DNA from: Verrucomicrobiota bacterium
GTDB lineage: Bacteria > Verrucomicrobiota > Verrucomicrobiia > Opitutales > Oceanipulchritudinaceae
Direction: 5' to 3'
Assembly: GCA_009908535.1 (NCBI GenBank)
Contig: JAAAOD010000204.1
Span: 1-32,940, forward strand
DNA: 32,940 nt
The notes under the pieces are model-generated. The model worked only from the letters and a program-made list of their open reading frames with translations. It did not search any database and had not been told where the DNA came from. Positions within the stretch are counted from its first letter, which is position 1, and each line of letters starts with the position of its first letter. The position numbers and the translations under genes were made by a program. Shown here one piece after another: positions 17,601 to 28,750 of this stretch.

Positions 17601-19343
17601 GTCCTTGCCGGGGGCGAGGAGATTGCCTTCCGAGCCGAGGAAGGTTTCGGTGGCGGTGACCAGTTCCTCCCGGATACAGTCCAGGGCGGGATTGGTGACC
17701 TGCGCGAAGATCTGCTTGAAATACTGGTACAGGTGCCGCGGTCGGTCGGAGAGCACCGCCAGCGGCGTGTCGTTGCCCATGGAGGCAATGGGCTGCACCG
17801 CCTTTTCCGAGGTAGGGCCGATGATCAGGCGCAGGTCCTCGTAGGTGTAGCCGAAAGCCTGCTGTCGCTGGCTGAGCGTCGTCGGCTCGCTGGGCGGACG
17901 CTCCGCACTTTCGGGAAGATCATGCAGGTGGAGGCGCTTCTCCCCCAGCCAGTCCGCGTAGGGGCGGAGCGAATACACCCGTTCCTTGACCTCCTCGTCC
18001 GGGATGATGCGCCCCTCTTTCATGTCGACGAGGAACATGCGGCCCGGCTGCAGTCGTCCTTTTTCCACTACGGAACAGGGATCGAGCTCGGGCAGGACGC
18101 CGACCTCCGAGGCCATGATGACGAGATCGTCCTCGGTGACGTAATACCGGCTCGGACGGAGGCCGTTGCGGTCGAGAACCGCCCCGATCTGGTAGCCGTC
18201 GGAAAAGGTGATGGAGGCCGGGCCGTCCCACGGTTCCATGAGACAGGCGTGGAATTCATAGAAGGCCCGCTTGGCCGGATCCATGGTGGCGTGGCGTTCC
18301 CACGGTTCCGGAATCATCATCATGACCGCGTGGGCGAGGTCGTAGCCGCCGAGGTGGAGGAACTCGAGGACGTTGTCGAAACGCGCCGAGTCGGAGCCGT
18401 CCTCGTTGACAATCGGGAAAATGCGCTCGAGGTCCTCGCCGAAGAGGTCCGTGTCACAAAGGGCCTGGCGGGCCTTCATGAAGTTCTCGTTGCCCATCAC
18501 GGTGTTGATTTCTCCGTTGTGAGCGATGAAGCGGTTCGGATGCGCCCGCGGCCAGCTCGGGAAAGTGTTCGTCGAGAAGCGCGTGTGCATCAGGGCAAGG
18601 GCCGACTCGAAGTCCTCGTCGTGCAGGTCGGGAAAGTAATCGGCCAACTGGCAGGGGGTGAGCATCCCCTTGTAGATCATCGTCCGCGAGGAAAGCCCGG
18701 TGACGTAGAAAAATTCACCGCCCGGGAAGCTGTGCTTGGTCGTACGGTGGACATCGTAGAACTGTGAAGGCACTTCGTTGAATCGGATCGCGTTCCCGAC
18801 GCGCTTACGAATGACGTAGAGTTTCCGCTCGAAATCCATCGTGTCCCTGATGTCGGAGGAGCGTCCGATGAAGACCTGCTTGATGACCGGTTCGTATTGC
18901 CGGGAGGTCTTGCCGAGAATGTCGCTGTTCACCGGCACGGTCCGCCACCCAAGAAAGGTCTGCCCCTCCTCGCGGATGATGTGCTCGAACAGCTGCATGG
19001 TCGCCTCCCGCTCGCTGGCGTTGGGGGAGAGGAAGATGAGCCCGGCGCCGTATTCGCCTTCAGCGGGCAGCTCCACGTCCCGCTCCGCCATGACTTTGCG
19101 CAGGAACTTGTCCGGCATCTGCACAAAGAGACCGGCCCCGTCGCCCGTGTCCGGATCCGAGCCGCTTGCGCCACGGTGGATCATCTGTTGGTTCATGACG
19201 AGGGTTTTGTGGATGATTTCGTGCGAGCGTTTGCCCTTCAAGTGCGCGATGAAGCCCACTCCGCAGGAATCCTTTTCGCGGGAGGGATCGTAGAGGCCTT
19301 GCGGTTCCGGCCAGCCGAGGGGGGTGCGGTCCATGTGTGCCAT
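14670..19343 (-). CDS. gltB: Glutamate synthase large subunit
   Basis: Class II amidotransferase N-terminus [22 protein letters not shown]/Fe-S region [23 protein letters not shown], and GXGXG C-terminal beta-helix. The ORF runs to 19394; the start is probably M at 19343 or 19334. Confidence 0.97.
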   Translation of the reverse strand: MAHMDRTPLGWPEPQGLYDPSREKDSCGVGFIAHLKGKRSHEIIHKTLVMNQQMIHRGASGSDPDTGDGAGLFVQMPDKFLRKVMAERDVELPAEGEYGAGLIFLSPNASEREATMQLFEHIIREEGQTFLGWRTVPVNSDILGKTSRQYEPVIKQVFIGRSSDIRDTMDFERKLYVIRKRVGNAIRFNEVPSQFYDVHRTTKHSFPGGEFFYVTGLSSRTMIYKGMLTPCQLADYFPDLHDEDFESALALMHTRFSTNTFPSWPRAHPNRFIAHNGEINTVMGNENFMKARQALCDTDLFGEDLERIFPIVNEDGSDSARFDNVLEFLHLGGYDLAHAVMMMIPEPWERHATMDPAKRAFYEFHACLMEPWDGPASITFSDGYQIGAVLDRNGLRPSRYYVTEDDLVIMASEVGVLPELDPCSVVEKGRLQPGRMFLVDMKEGRIIPDEEVKERVYSLRPYADWLGEKRLHLHDLPESAERPPSEPTTLSQRQQAFGYTYEDLRLIIGPTSEKAVQPIASMGNDTPLAVLSDRPRHLYQYFKQIFAQVTNPALDCIREELVTATETFLGSEGNLLAPGKDSCRMIRVPSPLLSDEDLARLRHLDLDGFKAATLPALFPANRGGKGLEKALEDLFAAADHAIADGVNLLIISDRGVSPEQAAIPTLLAMGGLHHHLVQKGTRTRVSVLLETGEAREVHHFAVLLGYGADAINPYMAFESIQGMIAENMLEVPYDKAVQNYLKGSTKGVVKTMAKMGISTVASYRGAQIFEAIGLDTEVVKRYFTGTAGRVEGAGIEALAEESLRRHRKAFGGHGENGRDGALDPGGLYQWRADGEYHLFNPETIHLLQKSVRTSSYDVFRAYTGKVNDQSRNRCTLRGLMRFRGKRKPVPIEEVESIEAITRRFKTGAMSYGSISKEAHETLAIAMNRIGGKSNTGEGGEDPERFKPLPNGDSKRSAIKQVASGRFGVTSEYLVNADELQIKIAQGAKPGEGGELPGSKVYPWVAKVRHSTPGVGLVSPPPHHDIYSIEDLAELIHDLKNANHHARINVKLVAEVGVGTIAAGVAKGHADVILISGHDGGTGASPASSIYNAGAPWELGLAETNQILLLNDLRSRVALETDGQLKTGRDVAIAALLGAEEFGFATAPLITMGCLMMRVCQKNTCPVGVATQDPRLRKNFTGEPEHVVNFMRFVAQEMREIMAELGFRTINEMVGHTECLDTAEATDHWKTTHGIDLTSIFHKPDVGPEVGTYCTKQQDHGLHEALDNTHLLKLCRPAIERGEPVRLELPIVNVNRVVGTITGSEITRRHGAGGLPEDTVYLKFNGSAGQSFAAFTPPGMTFELEGDANDYLGKGLSGARIIVYPPKGSPFKAEEQTIIGNVAFYGATTGEAFISGIAGERFGVRNSGVRAVVEGVGDHGCEYMTGGEVVVIGRTGRNFGAGMSGGTAYILDLEGDFEERLNPDMVNLYRLVECEDKEIATVRERIGKHVDHTASARGRWVLDNWDDLLPKFVKVLPRDYERMLNAFRKVEEQGLSGDEAAMAAFEENLRDLARVAGN

Positions 19344-19485
19344 AAGCGGTAAAGTCGTTGGTTCAGGCCTACACAAACGGTCAAGGGAAGGCATGGGAAG
19401 AAATTTTTTTTGGGCTTCCTGCCCCCTTGCCTCAGGAAAGGAGTCCGTGTCTTGACGGGTCGGGGCCCGTCGCCACCCTCGGTTT

Positions 19486-20928
19486 ATGAACCGATATCCG
19501 GCATCGATCCTTTTTCTGACCGGGATTCTCCTCTCGTCCGGCCCTCTCCATGCCCAGTATGCGATCGGCGGCGGGGAGGTGGAGGGCCTCTACCAGCGCC
19601 ATTGCGCCGTTTGCCACGGGGAAAATCTCGACAACGGCCTCGGTGGCTCCCTGCTGACGACGGAACGGTGGACGAACGCCATCGACGAGGAGTACACCGA
19701 CATCATCCGCCACGGGCTCCCCGACCTCGGGATGCAGGCTTTCGGGGACATTCTCAGTGAAGAGGAAATCCGGGCCCTCGTCATCTACATAAGGGAGGAG
19801 TGGCTGCTCGCGCAGAAGAAGGAGACCCGGCGGAAGGCCGCGCCGCGGGGAGGCGTCTTCCGCTCCGAAAAGCACGATTTCCGCGTCGAGACCATCTGGG
19901 AGCGGGGCGGCGTGCTCTGGTCGATCGAATTCATGGAGCCGGAGAAGGCCCTCGTGACCCACTTCGACGGGCAGCTTTTCATTCTCGACACGGCCAGCGG
20001 GGAGGCGGAGGAGATCGCGGGCCTGCCCGAGGTCTGGCGCAGGGGGCAGGGCGGTTTGATGGAAGCCAAACCGCACCCGGATTATCGCCGGAACGGCTGG
20101 ATCTACCTCGCCTACAACGCCGCTTCCAGAGAGCGCGGCGGCAGCACCGTCGGTATGACGAAAATCGTCCGGGGTCGCATTGAAGAGGGCCGCTGGACGG
20201 ATCAGGAAACGGTTTACGAAGCCCCGGCAAACACCCACCTCGGGACCGGACGCCACTTCGGGACGCGGATCGTCTTCCACGACGGATTTCTCTTTTTCGC
20301 CATCGGGGATCGTGGAAGGAAGGCCATGGCGCAGGAGCTGGACCGCCCGAACGGGAAAATCCATCGAATATGGCCCGACGGACGCGTCCCGAAGGACAAT
20401 CCTTTCGCCAACGAGGAGGAGGCCCTCGGCAGCATCTGGAGCTACGGCCATCGCAATCCGCAGGGAATGGTCCTTCACCCGGCCACCGGCGGCCTCTGGG
20501 CCACCGAACACGGTCCGCGCGGGGGTGATGAACTCAACCTCATCCGCCGCGGGGCCAATTACGGTTGGCCGGAAGTCACTTATGGGATGAACTACAATGG
20601 AACGCCCATCACCGCGCACACGCGCAAGCCGGGGATGGTCGACCCCGTCGTCCACTGGACCCCGTCCCTTGCCGTCTGCGGCATGGACGTGGTCACGGGA
20701 GACGCCTTTCCCGGCTGGCGGGGCGACCTCCTCGTCACTGGACTGGCCGCGCAGGAACTGCGCCGCCTTGCCCTCGAGGATGCCAAGGTCGTTCGTGAAG
20801 AGGTGCTTATCAAGGAGCGGGGGCGCGTCCGCGACATCGCCTGCGCCCCGGATGGCACCCTTTACATCCTTTCCATGACGACCGGAAACAAAGTCGGCAG
20901 GGTACAGCGGTTGCGTCCGGCGGGGTAA
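19486..20928 (+). CDS. Secreted cytochrome c / PQQ-type sorbosone-aldose sugar dehydrogenase fusion
   Basis: Signal peptide, haem motif CAVCHG, then a beta-propeller dehydrogenase ([58 protein letters not shown]). Confidence 0.9.
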   Translation: MNRYPASILFLTGILLSSGPLHAQYAIGGGEVEGLYQRHCAVCHGENLDNGLGGSLLTTERWTNAIDEEYTDIIRHGLPDLGMQAFGDILSEEEIRALVIYIREEWLLAQKKETRRKAAPRGGVFRSEKHDFRVETIWERGGVLWSIEFMEPEKALVTHFDGQLFILDTASGEAEEIAGLPEVWRRGQGGLMEAKPHPDYRRNGWIYLAYNAASRERGGSTVGMTKIVRGRIEEGRWTDQETVYEAPANTHLGTGRHFGTRIVFHDGFLFFAIGDRGRKAMAQELDRPNGKIHRIWPDGRVPKDNPFANEEEALGSIWSYGHRNPQGMVLHPATGGLWATEHGPRGGDELNLIRRGANYGWPEVTYGMNYNGTPITAHTRKPGMVDPVVHWTPSLAVCGMDVVTGDAFPGWRGDLLVTGLAAQELRRLALEDAKVVREEVLIKERGRVRDIACAPDGTLYILSMTTGNKVGRVQRLRPAG

Positions 20929-20929
20929 G

Positions 20930-23185
20930 CTACAGCCAGCTTGTCCTGCGGTCGCGAAGCCGCAGGATGGTGGCGCGGACTTCCCCGATATGGATAGGTT
21001 TGCTGATGTAGTCGTCCATTCCGGCCTTGAGGCAGTGCTCGCGGTCCCCCTCGACGGCGGAAGCGGTCAGGGCGATGATGGAAGGACGCTGGCCGAAGCG
21101 CTCCCGGATTTTCCGGGTTGCCTCGAACCCGTCCATGACCGGCATCTGCAGGTCCATGAAAAGGAGGTCGTATCCATTTTGGATGACTTTATCAAAGGCC
21201 TCCTTGCCGTCGTTGGCGGTGTCGCAGGAATAGCCCAGTTCCCCGAGAATCCGCTTCGTCACCATCCGATTGACGGCATTGTCCTCGACGAGAAGGATTT
21301 TCAGATCGCGGGGTAATTCCCCGTCCTCCCCATTCGCCTGTGCCGCGGCGGAAGCCTTTCGCGAGGCCTGTTTCAACTCGACGTTAAAGGTAAAAGAAGT
21401 GCCCCGGTCGGAGGTGTGTTCGAGATGAATTTCCCCGTTCATCAATTGACACAGGCGACGGCAAATGGAGAGGCCGAGCCCGGTTCCGCCATGGCTGCGC
21501 GTCGAGGAGGCATCTCCCTGGTTGAACGGCTCGAAAACCTTCCGGGACGCCTCCTTGTTGATCCCCTTCCCGGTATCGGTAATGCTGACGAAGAGGCGCA
21601 GGCGGTCCGCGCCCGTTTCCTCGACCCACGCTTCCATGCGCACATACCCCTGCTCGGTGAATTTGATGGCGTTGCTGAGGAGGTTGTAAATGACCTGACG
21701 GAGACGATAGACATCGCCCAGAACCCTTCTGCTCAGATCGTCCTCCAACTCGCAGATACCCTCGAGTTGTTTTTCCTCAAGCTGCCCGGCAAAAAGGTGA
21801 AAACTGTCCTGGAGGGACTCCCGGAGAGGAAACTCTTCCTCGGCAAGGGTGAAGGCCCCGGATTCAATTTTGGAAAGGTCGAGGATATCCTTGATGATGG
21901 AAATCAGGACCTGACCACTGGAATGGATGACCTGCAGGTGATCCCGCTGTTCCGCGGTCAGGTCGGTCTTGAGGAGGAGCTCGGTCAATCCGATCACCCC
22001 GTTCATGGGGGTGCGGATCTCGTGACTCATGTTGGCAAGGAACCGGGATTTTGCCTCGGTGGCCTCGCGTGCGGTTTTGAGGGCCTCCTTCAATTTTCTT
22101 TGCGCCATCGTGGTTTCCGTCACATCGAGGACCACCGAGGCCACGGAACTGATGTCGCCTTGCCGGTTGCGGATAACCGCATTGTGCCATTCGCAAAAGA
22201 TGGATTCCCCGTCGGCCCGGACATTCCGGTTGTAGTTTTCGTGACCACCTTCACCGCGCAGGAGGACATGCATGACCTGGGCAATTTCACCCTTCAACTC
22301 TTCGGGGATGATCAATTCGCTGGCGGTACGGCCGATTGCTTGTTCCGGGCGATATCCGAAAATCTTCTCCGCGGCTTTATTCCACTGGAGGACGCGGAAG
22401 CCCGGATCCCATTCGATGTAGCCGACGGGTGTTTTCTCGAGTATAAAGGCAAGGTGCTGGCTCGATTCCCGCTGCCTTTGCTTCAACGCCTCCCGTTCAT
22501 GGATGATCCTTTTGTAGGCAAGGGTCACCTGCCCGATTTCGTCCGGGCTGCGGACGGGAAGGGAGGCGGCTGCTTCGGGATCTTCCTTACCAGTGGCGGC
22601 TTCCAGTTCGCGAAGGGGCTGCGCAAGCCGGCGCGCAAGCGCCCAGGCGAGAACGGAGGCCAGAAGCCAACCTGTAAAGCCAAGGGCCCCGTGACGTAGG
22701 AGGGCGTCGCGGGTCGTCGCCGTTACCGAAACCGGGGTCCTTGCCAGCAACAGCGTGCCGAGGACTTCTCCGGCGTTGACGACGACCGGTAGCTTCAGAA
22801 GGAGCTGATCCCCCTCGACGCGCAGCAGGGGCTGGAAATTTCCCTTTTCCCGTTTTCCGAAGCCTTCCACGGAGAGCGGGGACCCGGTCTCCGGTTCCTC
22901 CACCAGCAGCCTGCCATCCGGCGCAAGCACTTTGGCGCGCGTGAAAGAGGATGTGCGGATGATCGTACGCAAGGTTGGCCGAAGACCGCTGACGCGTTGA
23001 AAATAGAGGTCGTTGCGCAGGGCATTGGCAACGAGAACGGCCTCGCTGGAGGCCCTTTCCCGCGACTCGGCGCGGGTTTCCCGGTTTTCCAGAACGACTC
23101 CGGCTGCGACAAGAAGGGCGGCCAGGATGGCAAGAAGGCTCACCATGGAAAGAAACCATTTGGTCTGCACACGGGCGTTCACCAT
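20930..23185 (-). CDS. Hybrid sensor histidine kinase (TM-sensor-HAMP-PAS-HisKA-HATPase-REC)
   Basis: 751 aa. H-box FLANMSHEIRTPMNGVIGL, N-box VIYNLLSNAIKFT, G-box GTGLGLSI, receiver ILLVEDNAVNR...LLFMDLQMPVMDGFEATRKIR. Confidence 0.95.
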   Translation of the reverse strand: MVNARVQTKWFLSMVSLLAILAALLVAAGVVLENRETRAESRERASSEAVLVANALRNDLYFQRVSGLRPTLRTIIRTSSFTRAKVLAPDGRLLVEEPETGSPLSVEGFGKREKGNFQPLLRVEGDQLLLKLPVVVNAGEVLGTLLLARTPVSVTATTRDALLRHGALGFTGWLLASVLAWALARRLAQPLRELEAATGKEDPEAAASLPVRSPDEIGQVTLAYKRIIHEREALKQRQRESSQHLAFILEKTPVGYIEWDPGFRVLQWNKAAEKIFGYRPEQAIGRTASELIIPEELKGEIAQVMHVLLRGEGGHENYNRNVRADGESIFCEWHNAVIRNRQGDISSVASVVLDVTETTMAQRKLKEALKTAREATEAKSRFLANMSHEIRTPMNGVIGLTELLLKTDLTAEQRDHLQVIHSSGQVLISIIKDILDLSKIESGAFTLAEEEFPLRESLQDSFHLFAGQLEEKQLEGICELEDDLSRRVLGDVYRLRQVIYNLLSNAIKFTEQGYVRMEAWVEETGADRLRLFVSITDTGKGINKEASRKVFEPFNQGDASSTRSHGGTGLGLSICRRLCQLMNGEIHLEHTSDRGTSFTFNVELKQASRKASAAAQANGEDGELPRDLKILLVEDNAVNRMVTKRILGELGYSCDTANDGKEAFDKVIQNGYDLLFMDLQMPVMDGFEATRKIRERFGQRPSIIALTASAVEGDREHCLKAGMDDYISKPIHIGEVRATILRLRDRRTSWL

Positions 23186-23327
23186 TGCGGAAGTTGAGGA
23201 ATCCCCCTCTTTTTGTCAGGGAAAATTGGCCCGTTTCTTGGTAGAAGGAAGAATTGCCAAGGTCCTACCTGAATTCTGGCAGGGAAGAAGGTGGACAAGG
23301 CCGGGGACTCCTTCTTCCCTGCTTGCC

Positions 23328-23690
23328 ATGGCGTATACAATGTCCGGCAAAGTTACAAAGATCTTCCCTCTGCAGGAGTTCCCGAGCGGTTTTTCCAAGC
23401 GCGAATTTGTCGTGCGCACAGAGGAGCGTTTCCCCCAGGAGATCAAGTTCGAGTGCCTGAAGGAAAAGGCGGAACTGCTTGATGCGGTGAAGGAGGAGGC
23501 CGAGGTCACGGTGCACTTCGATATCCGCGGGCGGGAGTGGAATGATCGCTACTTCGTCAATCTGGCCGCATGGAAGATCGATGCTGGTGCCGGGGGCAAG
23601 GCGGGTGGCCGGGAAGTCGCGGAAGAGCCGGCCGTACCGGCGGAGGATCCGGCCGAGTATCCCGCCGACGATGAAGACATCCCTTTTTAG
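23328..23690 (+). CDS. DUF3127 domain-containing protein
   Basis: MAYTMSGKVTKIFPLQEFPSGFSKREFVVRTEERFPQEIKFECLKEKAELLD...FDIRGREWNDRYFVNLAAWKI matches the DUF3127 pattern, with an acidic tail DDEDIPF. Confidence 0.85.
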   Translation: MAYTMSGKVTKIFPLQEFPSGFSKREFVVRTEERFPQEIKFECLKEKAELLDAVKEEAEVTVHFDIRGREWNDRYFVNLAAWKIDAGAGGKAGGREVAEEPAVPAEDPAEYPADDEDIPF

Positions 23691-23711
23691 TCCCTTCCTT
23701 TCTGCCACCGT

Positions 23712-24887
23712 ATGCCATCGGGGGCCCCGATGACCGGGAACCCGCACGATTGTGTCGCCACTTGCCGGCCCGGCCTCGAGACCGTCGTGGCGGAGGAACT
23801 GCAGTCCCTCGGCATTGCGAAAACCCGTCGCGGCAAGCGCTCGGTGCGATTCGAAGCCGGCCCCGCCGAGCTCTACCGGGTGAACATGGGCCTGCGGGCG
23901 GCGATTCAGGTGCTCGTCGAGTTACGGAGGTTCCGGGCGCGCACGTACGAGGTGCTTTATCACCAGGCCCGGCGGACCAACTGGCACCACCTCTTCACGC
24001 CGGACAAACCGTTGCGGATCGATGTCAACGGTCGATCCCCGCACCTGCGCAACAGCCAGTACGTCGTCCACCGCATCAAGGACGGCATCGTCGATACCTT
24101 CCGGAAATTGCACGGGCAGCGCCCCGACATCTCCAAACGCGAGCCGGAAATCCATGTCGTCGCCCATCTCGAGGGGGACGAGGTTTCGCTGTGCTTCGAC
24201 AGTTCCGGGATCCCGCTCTTCAAGCGCGGATACCGCCGTGAACACGGGGAGGCCCCCTTGAAGGAGGATCTTGCCGCGGGCATTCTCCTGATGAGCGGTG
24301 TGCGGGACCATGCAGGCCTTGTCGACCCCTGTTGCGGCGGGGGAACCTTCTGCTTCGAGGGTTGGATGATCGCGTGCGGGGTTTACCCGAACCTGCGGCG
24401 GGATTTTGCCTTCACCCATTGGCTCGACTACAACCCGCGAGTCCACCAGACCGAGAGGGACAAGCTGGCCGCGAAAGCGGAACCGCATAAACGCTTCTCC
24501 GCCCACGGCGCGGACCGGGACGCGGAGGCCGTCGCGCTCTGTGAGAAAATCCGCAGTGACCATTTTCCGGAGGCGGCCGGTCTGGATTTCCATTGCCGCC
24601 GCTTGCAGGAGGCTGGGGCGTCGGTTCCCGGCGGACTGCTCGTTGCCAACCCGCCCTACGGGAAGCGCCTTGGCTCCGAACCGGAACTGGTCGCTTTGTA
24701 CCGCGACCTCAGCTGGGCGGCGCGTTGCCGCGTTCCCGGGGGAGGTTTTTCCCTCTTCACCGCCAATCGCGCGGCGGCAAAGCAGATTCCCCTCAAGCCG
24801 GCATGGACCCGGACCCTCTTTAATGGTGCCCTCGAGGGACTCTTACTGCATTACCGGATGCCCGAAGAAAAAAAAGCCGCCTCCTAG
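23712..24887 (+). CDS. rlmL: THUMP-domain 23S rRNA m2G methyltransferase (RlmL/YcbY N-terminal half type)
   Basis: CRPGLETVVAEELQSLG, THUMP region, LVDPCCGGGTFCFEG, catalytic NPPYGKRLG. No RlmK-like C-terminal domain. Confidence 0.85.
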   Translation: MPSGAPMTGNPHDCVATCRPGLETVVAEELQSLGIAKTRRGKRSVRFEAGPAELYRVNMGLRAAIQVLVELRRFRARTYEVLYHQARRTNWHHLFTPDKPLRIDVNGRSPHLRNSQYVVHRIKDGIVDTFRKLHGQRPDISKREPEIHVVAHLEGDEVSLCFDSSGIPLFKRGYRREHGEAPLKEDLAAGILLMSGVRDHAGLVDPCCGGGTFCFEGWMIACGVYPNLRRDFAFTHWLDYNPRVHQTERDKLAAKAEPHKRFSAHGADRDAEAVALCEKIRSDHFPEAAGLDFHCRRLQEAGASVPGGLLVANPPYGKRLGSEPELVALYRDLSWAARCRVPGGGFSLFTANRAAAKQIPLKPAWTRTLFNGALEGLLLHYRMPEEKKAAS

Positions 24888-24926
24888 GGTTGGCAAAACG
24901 GGATCCGCCTTCACCTTGGTGCCTTT

Positions 24927-25877
24927 GTGGACAGCGTTCTCCAGATCAGCGGAGTGACAAAGCGGTTCGGCGACCTTTGCGCCGTGGACGACGTCAGCCT
25001 CACCGTTCCCCCCGGCGAGATCTTTGCCCTCCTCGGGCCCAATGGCGCGGGCAAGACGACGTTGATCGGCTGCATCGCCGGGCTCGTGCAGGATTTTGAC
25101 GGTAGCATTGATGTCGGGGGGTACGACGTCGTGCGCGACTACCCCGTCGTGCGCCAGCTCATCGGCCTCGTCCCGCAGGAATTAAACTTCGACGGTTTTT
25201 TCAAAAGCCGGCACATCCTTGAATACCAGGGTGGCTTCTTCGGCATTCGCCATTACCGGCGCCGGACCCGCGAACTCCTTGAGATCTTTTCCCTTGGTTC
25301 CAAGGCCGAGGACAACAGCCGCTGGCTCTCCGGGGGCATGAAGCGCCGACTCATGATCTGCAAGGCCCTCGTTCATAATCCCGCTGTTCTCTTCCTCGAT
25401 GAGCCCACCGCCGGGGTCGATGTCGAACTCCGGGAGGAGCTTTGGGAATACGTCCGCAGGCTTCGCGACCGCGGCACCACCATCGTATTGACCACCCACT
25501 ACCTCGAGGAAGCCGAGCAGCTCGCCGACCGCATCGGCATGATCCAGAACGGACGCCTCGTCCTCGTCGAGGACCGCGATGACCTTCTCAATCACTATGG
25601 CGAGCGGTGGCTCGAAATCACCTTCGCCGAGGAGGTGACGGCGTCCCTTTTTGAGGATATCCCCGAGCTGCGCACGGAGTTCATCGACAGACGGAGCCTC
25701 CGCTTCGCCTTCAAGGACAGCACCCGTGCCAACCCGGAACCGCAACGCGTCATGCCGGCAATCTGGGAACAGATCAAAATCCAAGGTCTGACCCCTTTGC
25801 GTGTGGATGGCGGGCGCAGCCGGCTGGAGGAAATTTTCCGCGGGGTCATGGCGCGGGAGCGGGAGGCGTCAGCGTAA
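24927..25877 (+). CDS. ABC transporter ATP-binding protein (ABC-2 type exporter)
   Basis: GTG start; Walker A LLGPNGAGKTTLIG, signature LSGGMKRRL, Walker B VLFLDEPTAGVD. Confidence 0.96.
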   Translation: MDSVLQISGVTKRFGDLCAVDDVSLTVPPGEIFALLGPNGAGKTTLIGCIAGLVQDFDGSIDVGGYDVVRDYPVVRQLIGLVPQELNFDGFFKSRHILEYQGGFFGIRHYRRRTRELLEIFSLGSKAEDNSRWLSGGMKRRLMICKALVHNPAVLFLDEPTAGVDVELREELWEYVRRLRDRGTTIVLTTHYLEEAEQLADRIGMIQNGRLVLVEDRDDLLNHYGERWLEITFAEEVTASLFEDIPELRTEFIDRRSLRFAFKDSTRANPEPQRVMPAIWEQIKIQGLTPLRVDGGRSRLEEIFRGVMAREREASA

Positions 25878-26710
25878 TGCGGACGCGAGAACAGGAGCAG
25901 TCGGCGCGGGAACATTTCGCGCAGGTACGGGAGCGGGCGCGCGGGGAGGGCGGTCTGTTCGGGACGTGGACGCTTTTCCGGAAGGAGATGCACCGGTTTC
26001 TGTCCATCGCGGGGCAGACGGTGTTGAGCCCGGTGCTTACGACAATGCTGTGGTATCTGGTATTCGGCTACTCGCTGGGGGACCGCCTCGACGTCATCCG
26101 CGGGATTCCCTATACGGACTTCCTCGTACCGGGGCTCGTCATGATGGCGACGATCACAAACGCCTTTCTGAACTGCGGTTTTTCCTTCTTCATCGGAAAG
26201 GTGCACGGGACGGTGGTGGACCTGCTCGTCTCGCCGTTGAAGCCGTATCAGATCACGCTTGCCTACACGATGGCGGGGGTGGTGCGGGCGATGATGGTCG
26301 GCGGGGTCATCTGGGCGGTGGCGGCCTTCATGGGGGCGGGCACGATGCACAACGTCGGGATCACGTTGCTTTTCCTGTTCGGGACCAGTTTCGCTTTTGC
26401 GCTGCTGGGCCTTGCCACGGGGATCATCGCGCAGGATTTCGACCACGTGAACTTCATCCCGGCTTTTCTGCTCATTCCCCTGACGTTTCTCGGCGGTGTC
26501 TTCTACTCCATCCACCTGCTGCCGCCGCCATGGGATCTCGTTTCGCTGGGCAATCCCATCGTCTACATGGTCAACGGCCTGCGCTACGGGATGACGGGGG
26601 TGAGCGACGTGCCGGTCCTGCCGGGCCTGCTCATCGTCGCGCTCACCGTTCTTCTCGGCCTCCTTCTCGTCAGCTGGATCCTCCGCACGGGCCGGGGAAC
26701 GAAGAGTTGA
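25877..26710 (+). CDS. ABC-2 type transporter permease
   Basis: 277 aa with about 6 TM segments, ABC-2 motifs, start overlapping the ATPase stop (TAATG). Confidence 0.93.
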   Translation: MRTREQEQSAREHFAQVRERARGEGGLFGTWTLFRKEMHRFLSIAGQTVLSPVLTTMLWYLVFGYSLGDRLDVIRGIPYTDFLVPGLVMMATITNAFLNCGFSFFIGKVHGTVVDLLVSPLKPYQITLAYTMAGVVRAMMVGGVIWAVAAFMGAGTMHNVGITLLFLFGTSFAFALLGLATGIIAQDFDHVNFIPAFLLIPLTFLGGVFYSIHLLPPPWDLVSLGNPIVYMVNGLRYGMTGVSDVPVLPGLLIVALTVLLGLLLVSWILRTGRGTKS

Positions 26711-26728
26711 CCCGCGGGTCCCGCCCCC

Positions 26729-28735
26729 TCAGAGCAGCGGCGCGATGACGAGGGCGACGATGGCCATGACATTGATGAGAATGTTCATGGACGGGCCGGA
26801 GGTATCCTTGAGGGGATCCCCGACGGTGTCGCCGACGACGCAGGCGCGGTGCGCGTCGGAGTTCTTGCCCCCGTAGTTGCCCTGCTCGACGAATTTCTTC
26901 GCGTTGTCCCATGCGCCGCCGGAGTTGGCCATCATGAGGGCGAGGAGAACGCAGCCGAGAAGGGCGCCGACGAGCATGCCGCCGAGGGTTTCCGGCCCGA
27001 AGGCGAAGCCGACGAGGACGGGGCTGAAGACGGCGATGGCGGCGGGCAGGAACATGCGCTTGAGCGCCGCATCGGTGGCGATGTCGACGCAGCGCGCGGA
27101 ATCCGGCTTCGCCTCCCCGTCGAGGAGGCCGGGGATTTCGCGGAACTGGCGCCGGATCTCCGCGATCATTTCCCCGGCGGCGGAACCCACGGCGTTCATC
27201 GTCACGGAACTGACGAGGAAGGGCAGGAAACCGCCGATGAAAACGCCCGTGAGAACGGCGGGATCACCGAGCTGCAGGCTGAAATCATCGTAGCGGGAAC
27301 GGATGACATTGATGTAGGCGGCGATGATGGCGAGGCCGGCGAGGGCGGCGGCGCCGATGGCGAAGCCTTTCCCAATGGCGGCGGTGGTGTTCCCGACTTC
27401 ATCGAGGGAGTCCGTGATGTCGCGGGTCTTCTTCCCAAGGCCGCCCATTTCGGCGATGCCCCCGGCGTTGTCGGCGACCGGACCGTAGGCGTCGATGCTC
27501 ATGGTGATGCCGATCGTCGAGAGCATGCCGACGGCGGCGATGCCGACCCCGTACAGGCCGGCCAGCTCGCTGGTGATGAGCAGAATGGCGGCCACGGTGG
27601 CGAGCGGAATGACCACGGACTGCATGCCCATGGCAAGGCCGGAAATCATCACCGTGGCGACCCCGGTCTGGGAGGATTTGGCGATGTCGCGCATGGGGCG
27701 TCCGCCCGTGTAGTACTCCGTGGCGAGGCCAATGAAGACGCCCCCGACGGAACCGCAGAGAACACAGAACCAGACGGCCGGTTCGATGCCGAGAAGCGAC
27801 ATGATCCCATAGGCGGCGAGAATAAAGAGGACGGAGGCCCCGAGTGTCCCGGTGCGGAGCGCGCGGGCGGGATCCTTGCCGGCGCTGGCCCGCACGAGCA
27901 GCATTCCGGCGAGGGAGCAGAGGAGTCCGGTGGAGGTCAGGGCAAGGGGCAGAAAGAGAAGGCTGAAGCTGGAATCCGCCAGCTCGGAAACCATGGCGGC
28001 GCCCATCGTGGCGGCGATGGCCATGCTGGCGATCTGCGCGTTGCAGTAGGATTCGAAAAGGTCGGACCCCATGCCCGCGACGTCGCCGACATTGTCGCCG
28101 ACGTTGTCCGCGATCACTCCCGGATTGCGGGGATCATCCTCAGGAATGCCGGATTCGAGCTTGCCGACAAGGTCGGCGCCGACATCGGCCGCTTTGGTGA
28201 AAATGCCGCCGCCGACGCGGAAGAAGATGGCGACGAGGGAGGCGCCCATGGCAAAGCCGTGGATGATGTGGATGTCCGCTTCGCTGCGCCCGAAAAAGAG
28301 GAAGAGCCCGCCGACGCCGACAAGACCCATCGAGGCCACCGTCAATCCCATGATGCTGCCGCCGAAAAAGGCCGTGCGCAACGCTTCGCCGGCGCCCTCT
28401 TCATGGGCCGCCACGGTGGTGCGGACATTCGCCTTGGTGGCCGTGTACATGCCGATGAAGCCTGCCGCGCCTGCACATATGGCCCCGAGGAAGAAGGCGA
28501 AGGATTCATAGGGATCCTTGAAGGCGAGGGCGCCGCCGACAACGACGGCGAAAAGGACCAGGATCGTGAACTCGCGGCGCATGAAGACCATGGCGCCGTT
28601 GTGGATCTGGCCGGCAATGTCCGCGATCATCCCCTCTCCGGCCGGGCGCCGGCGGATGGAGCGGTAGATGGCGAAGGCGCAGAACAGTCCGAAGAAGCCG
28701 AGAAGGGGGGCGAGGAGGGGGAGTGAGAAATTCAT
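26729..28735 (-). CDS. hppA: Membrane-bound ion-translocating pyrophosphatase, K+-dependent type
   Basis: 668 aa. Hallmarks [61 protein letters not shown] and [22 protein letters not shown]. Confidence 0.97.
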   Translation of the reverse strand: MNFSLPLLAPLLGFFGLFCAFAIYRSIRRRPAGEGMIADIAGQIHNGAMVFMRREFTILVLFAVVVGGALAFKDPYESFAFFLGAICAGAAGFIGMYTATKANVRTTVAAHEEGAGEALRTAFFGGSIMGLTVASMGLVGVGGLFLFFGRSEADIHIIHGFAMGASLVAIFFRVGGGIFTKAADVGADLVGKLESGIPEDDPRNPGVIADNVGDNVGDVAGMGSDLFESYCNAQIASMAIAATMGAAMVSELADSSFSLLFLPLALTSTGLLCSLAGMLLVRASAGKDPARALRTGTLGASVLFILAAYGIMSLLGIEPAVWFCVLCGSVGGVFIGLATEYYTGGRPMRDIAKSSQTGVATVMISGLAMGMQSVVIPLATVAAILLITSELAGLYGVGIAAVGMLSTIGITMSIDAYGPVADNAGGIAEMGGLGKKTRDITDSLDEVGNTTAAIGKGFAIGAAALAGLAIIAAYINVIRSRYDDFSLQLGDPAVLTGVFIGGFLPFLVSSVTMNAVGSAAGEMIAEIRRQFREIPGLLDGEAKPDSARCVDIATDAALKRMFLPAAIAVFSPVLVGFAFGPETLGGMLVGALLGCVLLALMMANSGGAWDNAKKFVEQGNYGGKNSDAHRACVVGDTVGDPLKDTSGPSMNILINVMAIVALVIAPLL

Positions 28736-28750
28736 GACGGAAGGACCGGG

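Noticed and set aside
14022-18767. 1581-aa plus-strand ORF antisense to gltB and gltD
   Set aside because: It is a shadow ORF in GC-rich DNA. The opposite strand encodes unmistakable GltB and GltD, and the antisense translation shows no recognisable domain.
19454-19471. GACGGG-TCGGGG-CCCGTC hairpin before the dehydrogenase gene
   Set aside because: It is a short stem in GC-rich DNA with no T tract or conserved context. It could be a UTR hairpin, but there is not enough evidence to call a regulator or terminator.
19432-20655. 407-aa minus-strand ORF antisense to the sugar dehydrogenase
   Set aside because: Antisense shadow; the plus strand has a signal peptide, CxxCH and a dehydrogenase domain.
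21416-22699. 427-aa plus-strand ORF antisense to the histidine kinase
   Set aside because: Antisense shadow of a clear hybrid histidine kinase.
26849-28726. 625-aa plus-strand ORF antisense to hppA
   Set aside because: The translation is low-complexity and rich in G, A, E and D, as expected for the complement of hppA codons. hppA is certain on the minus strand.
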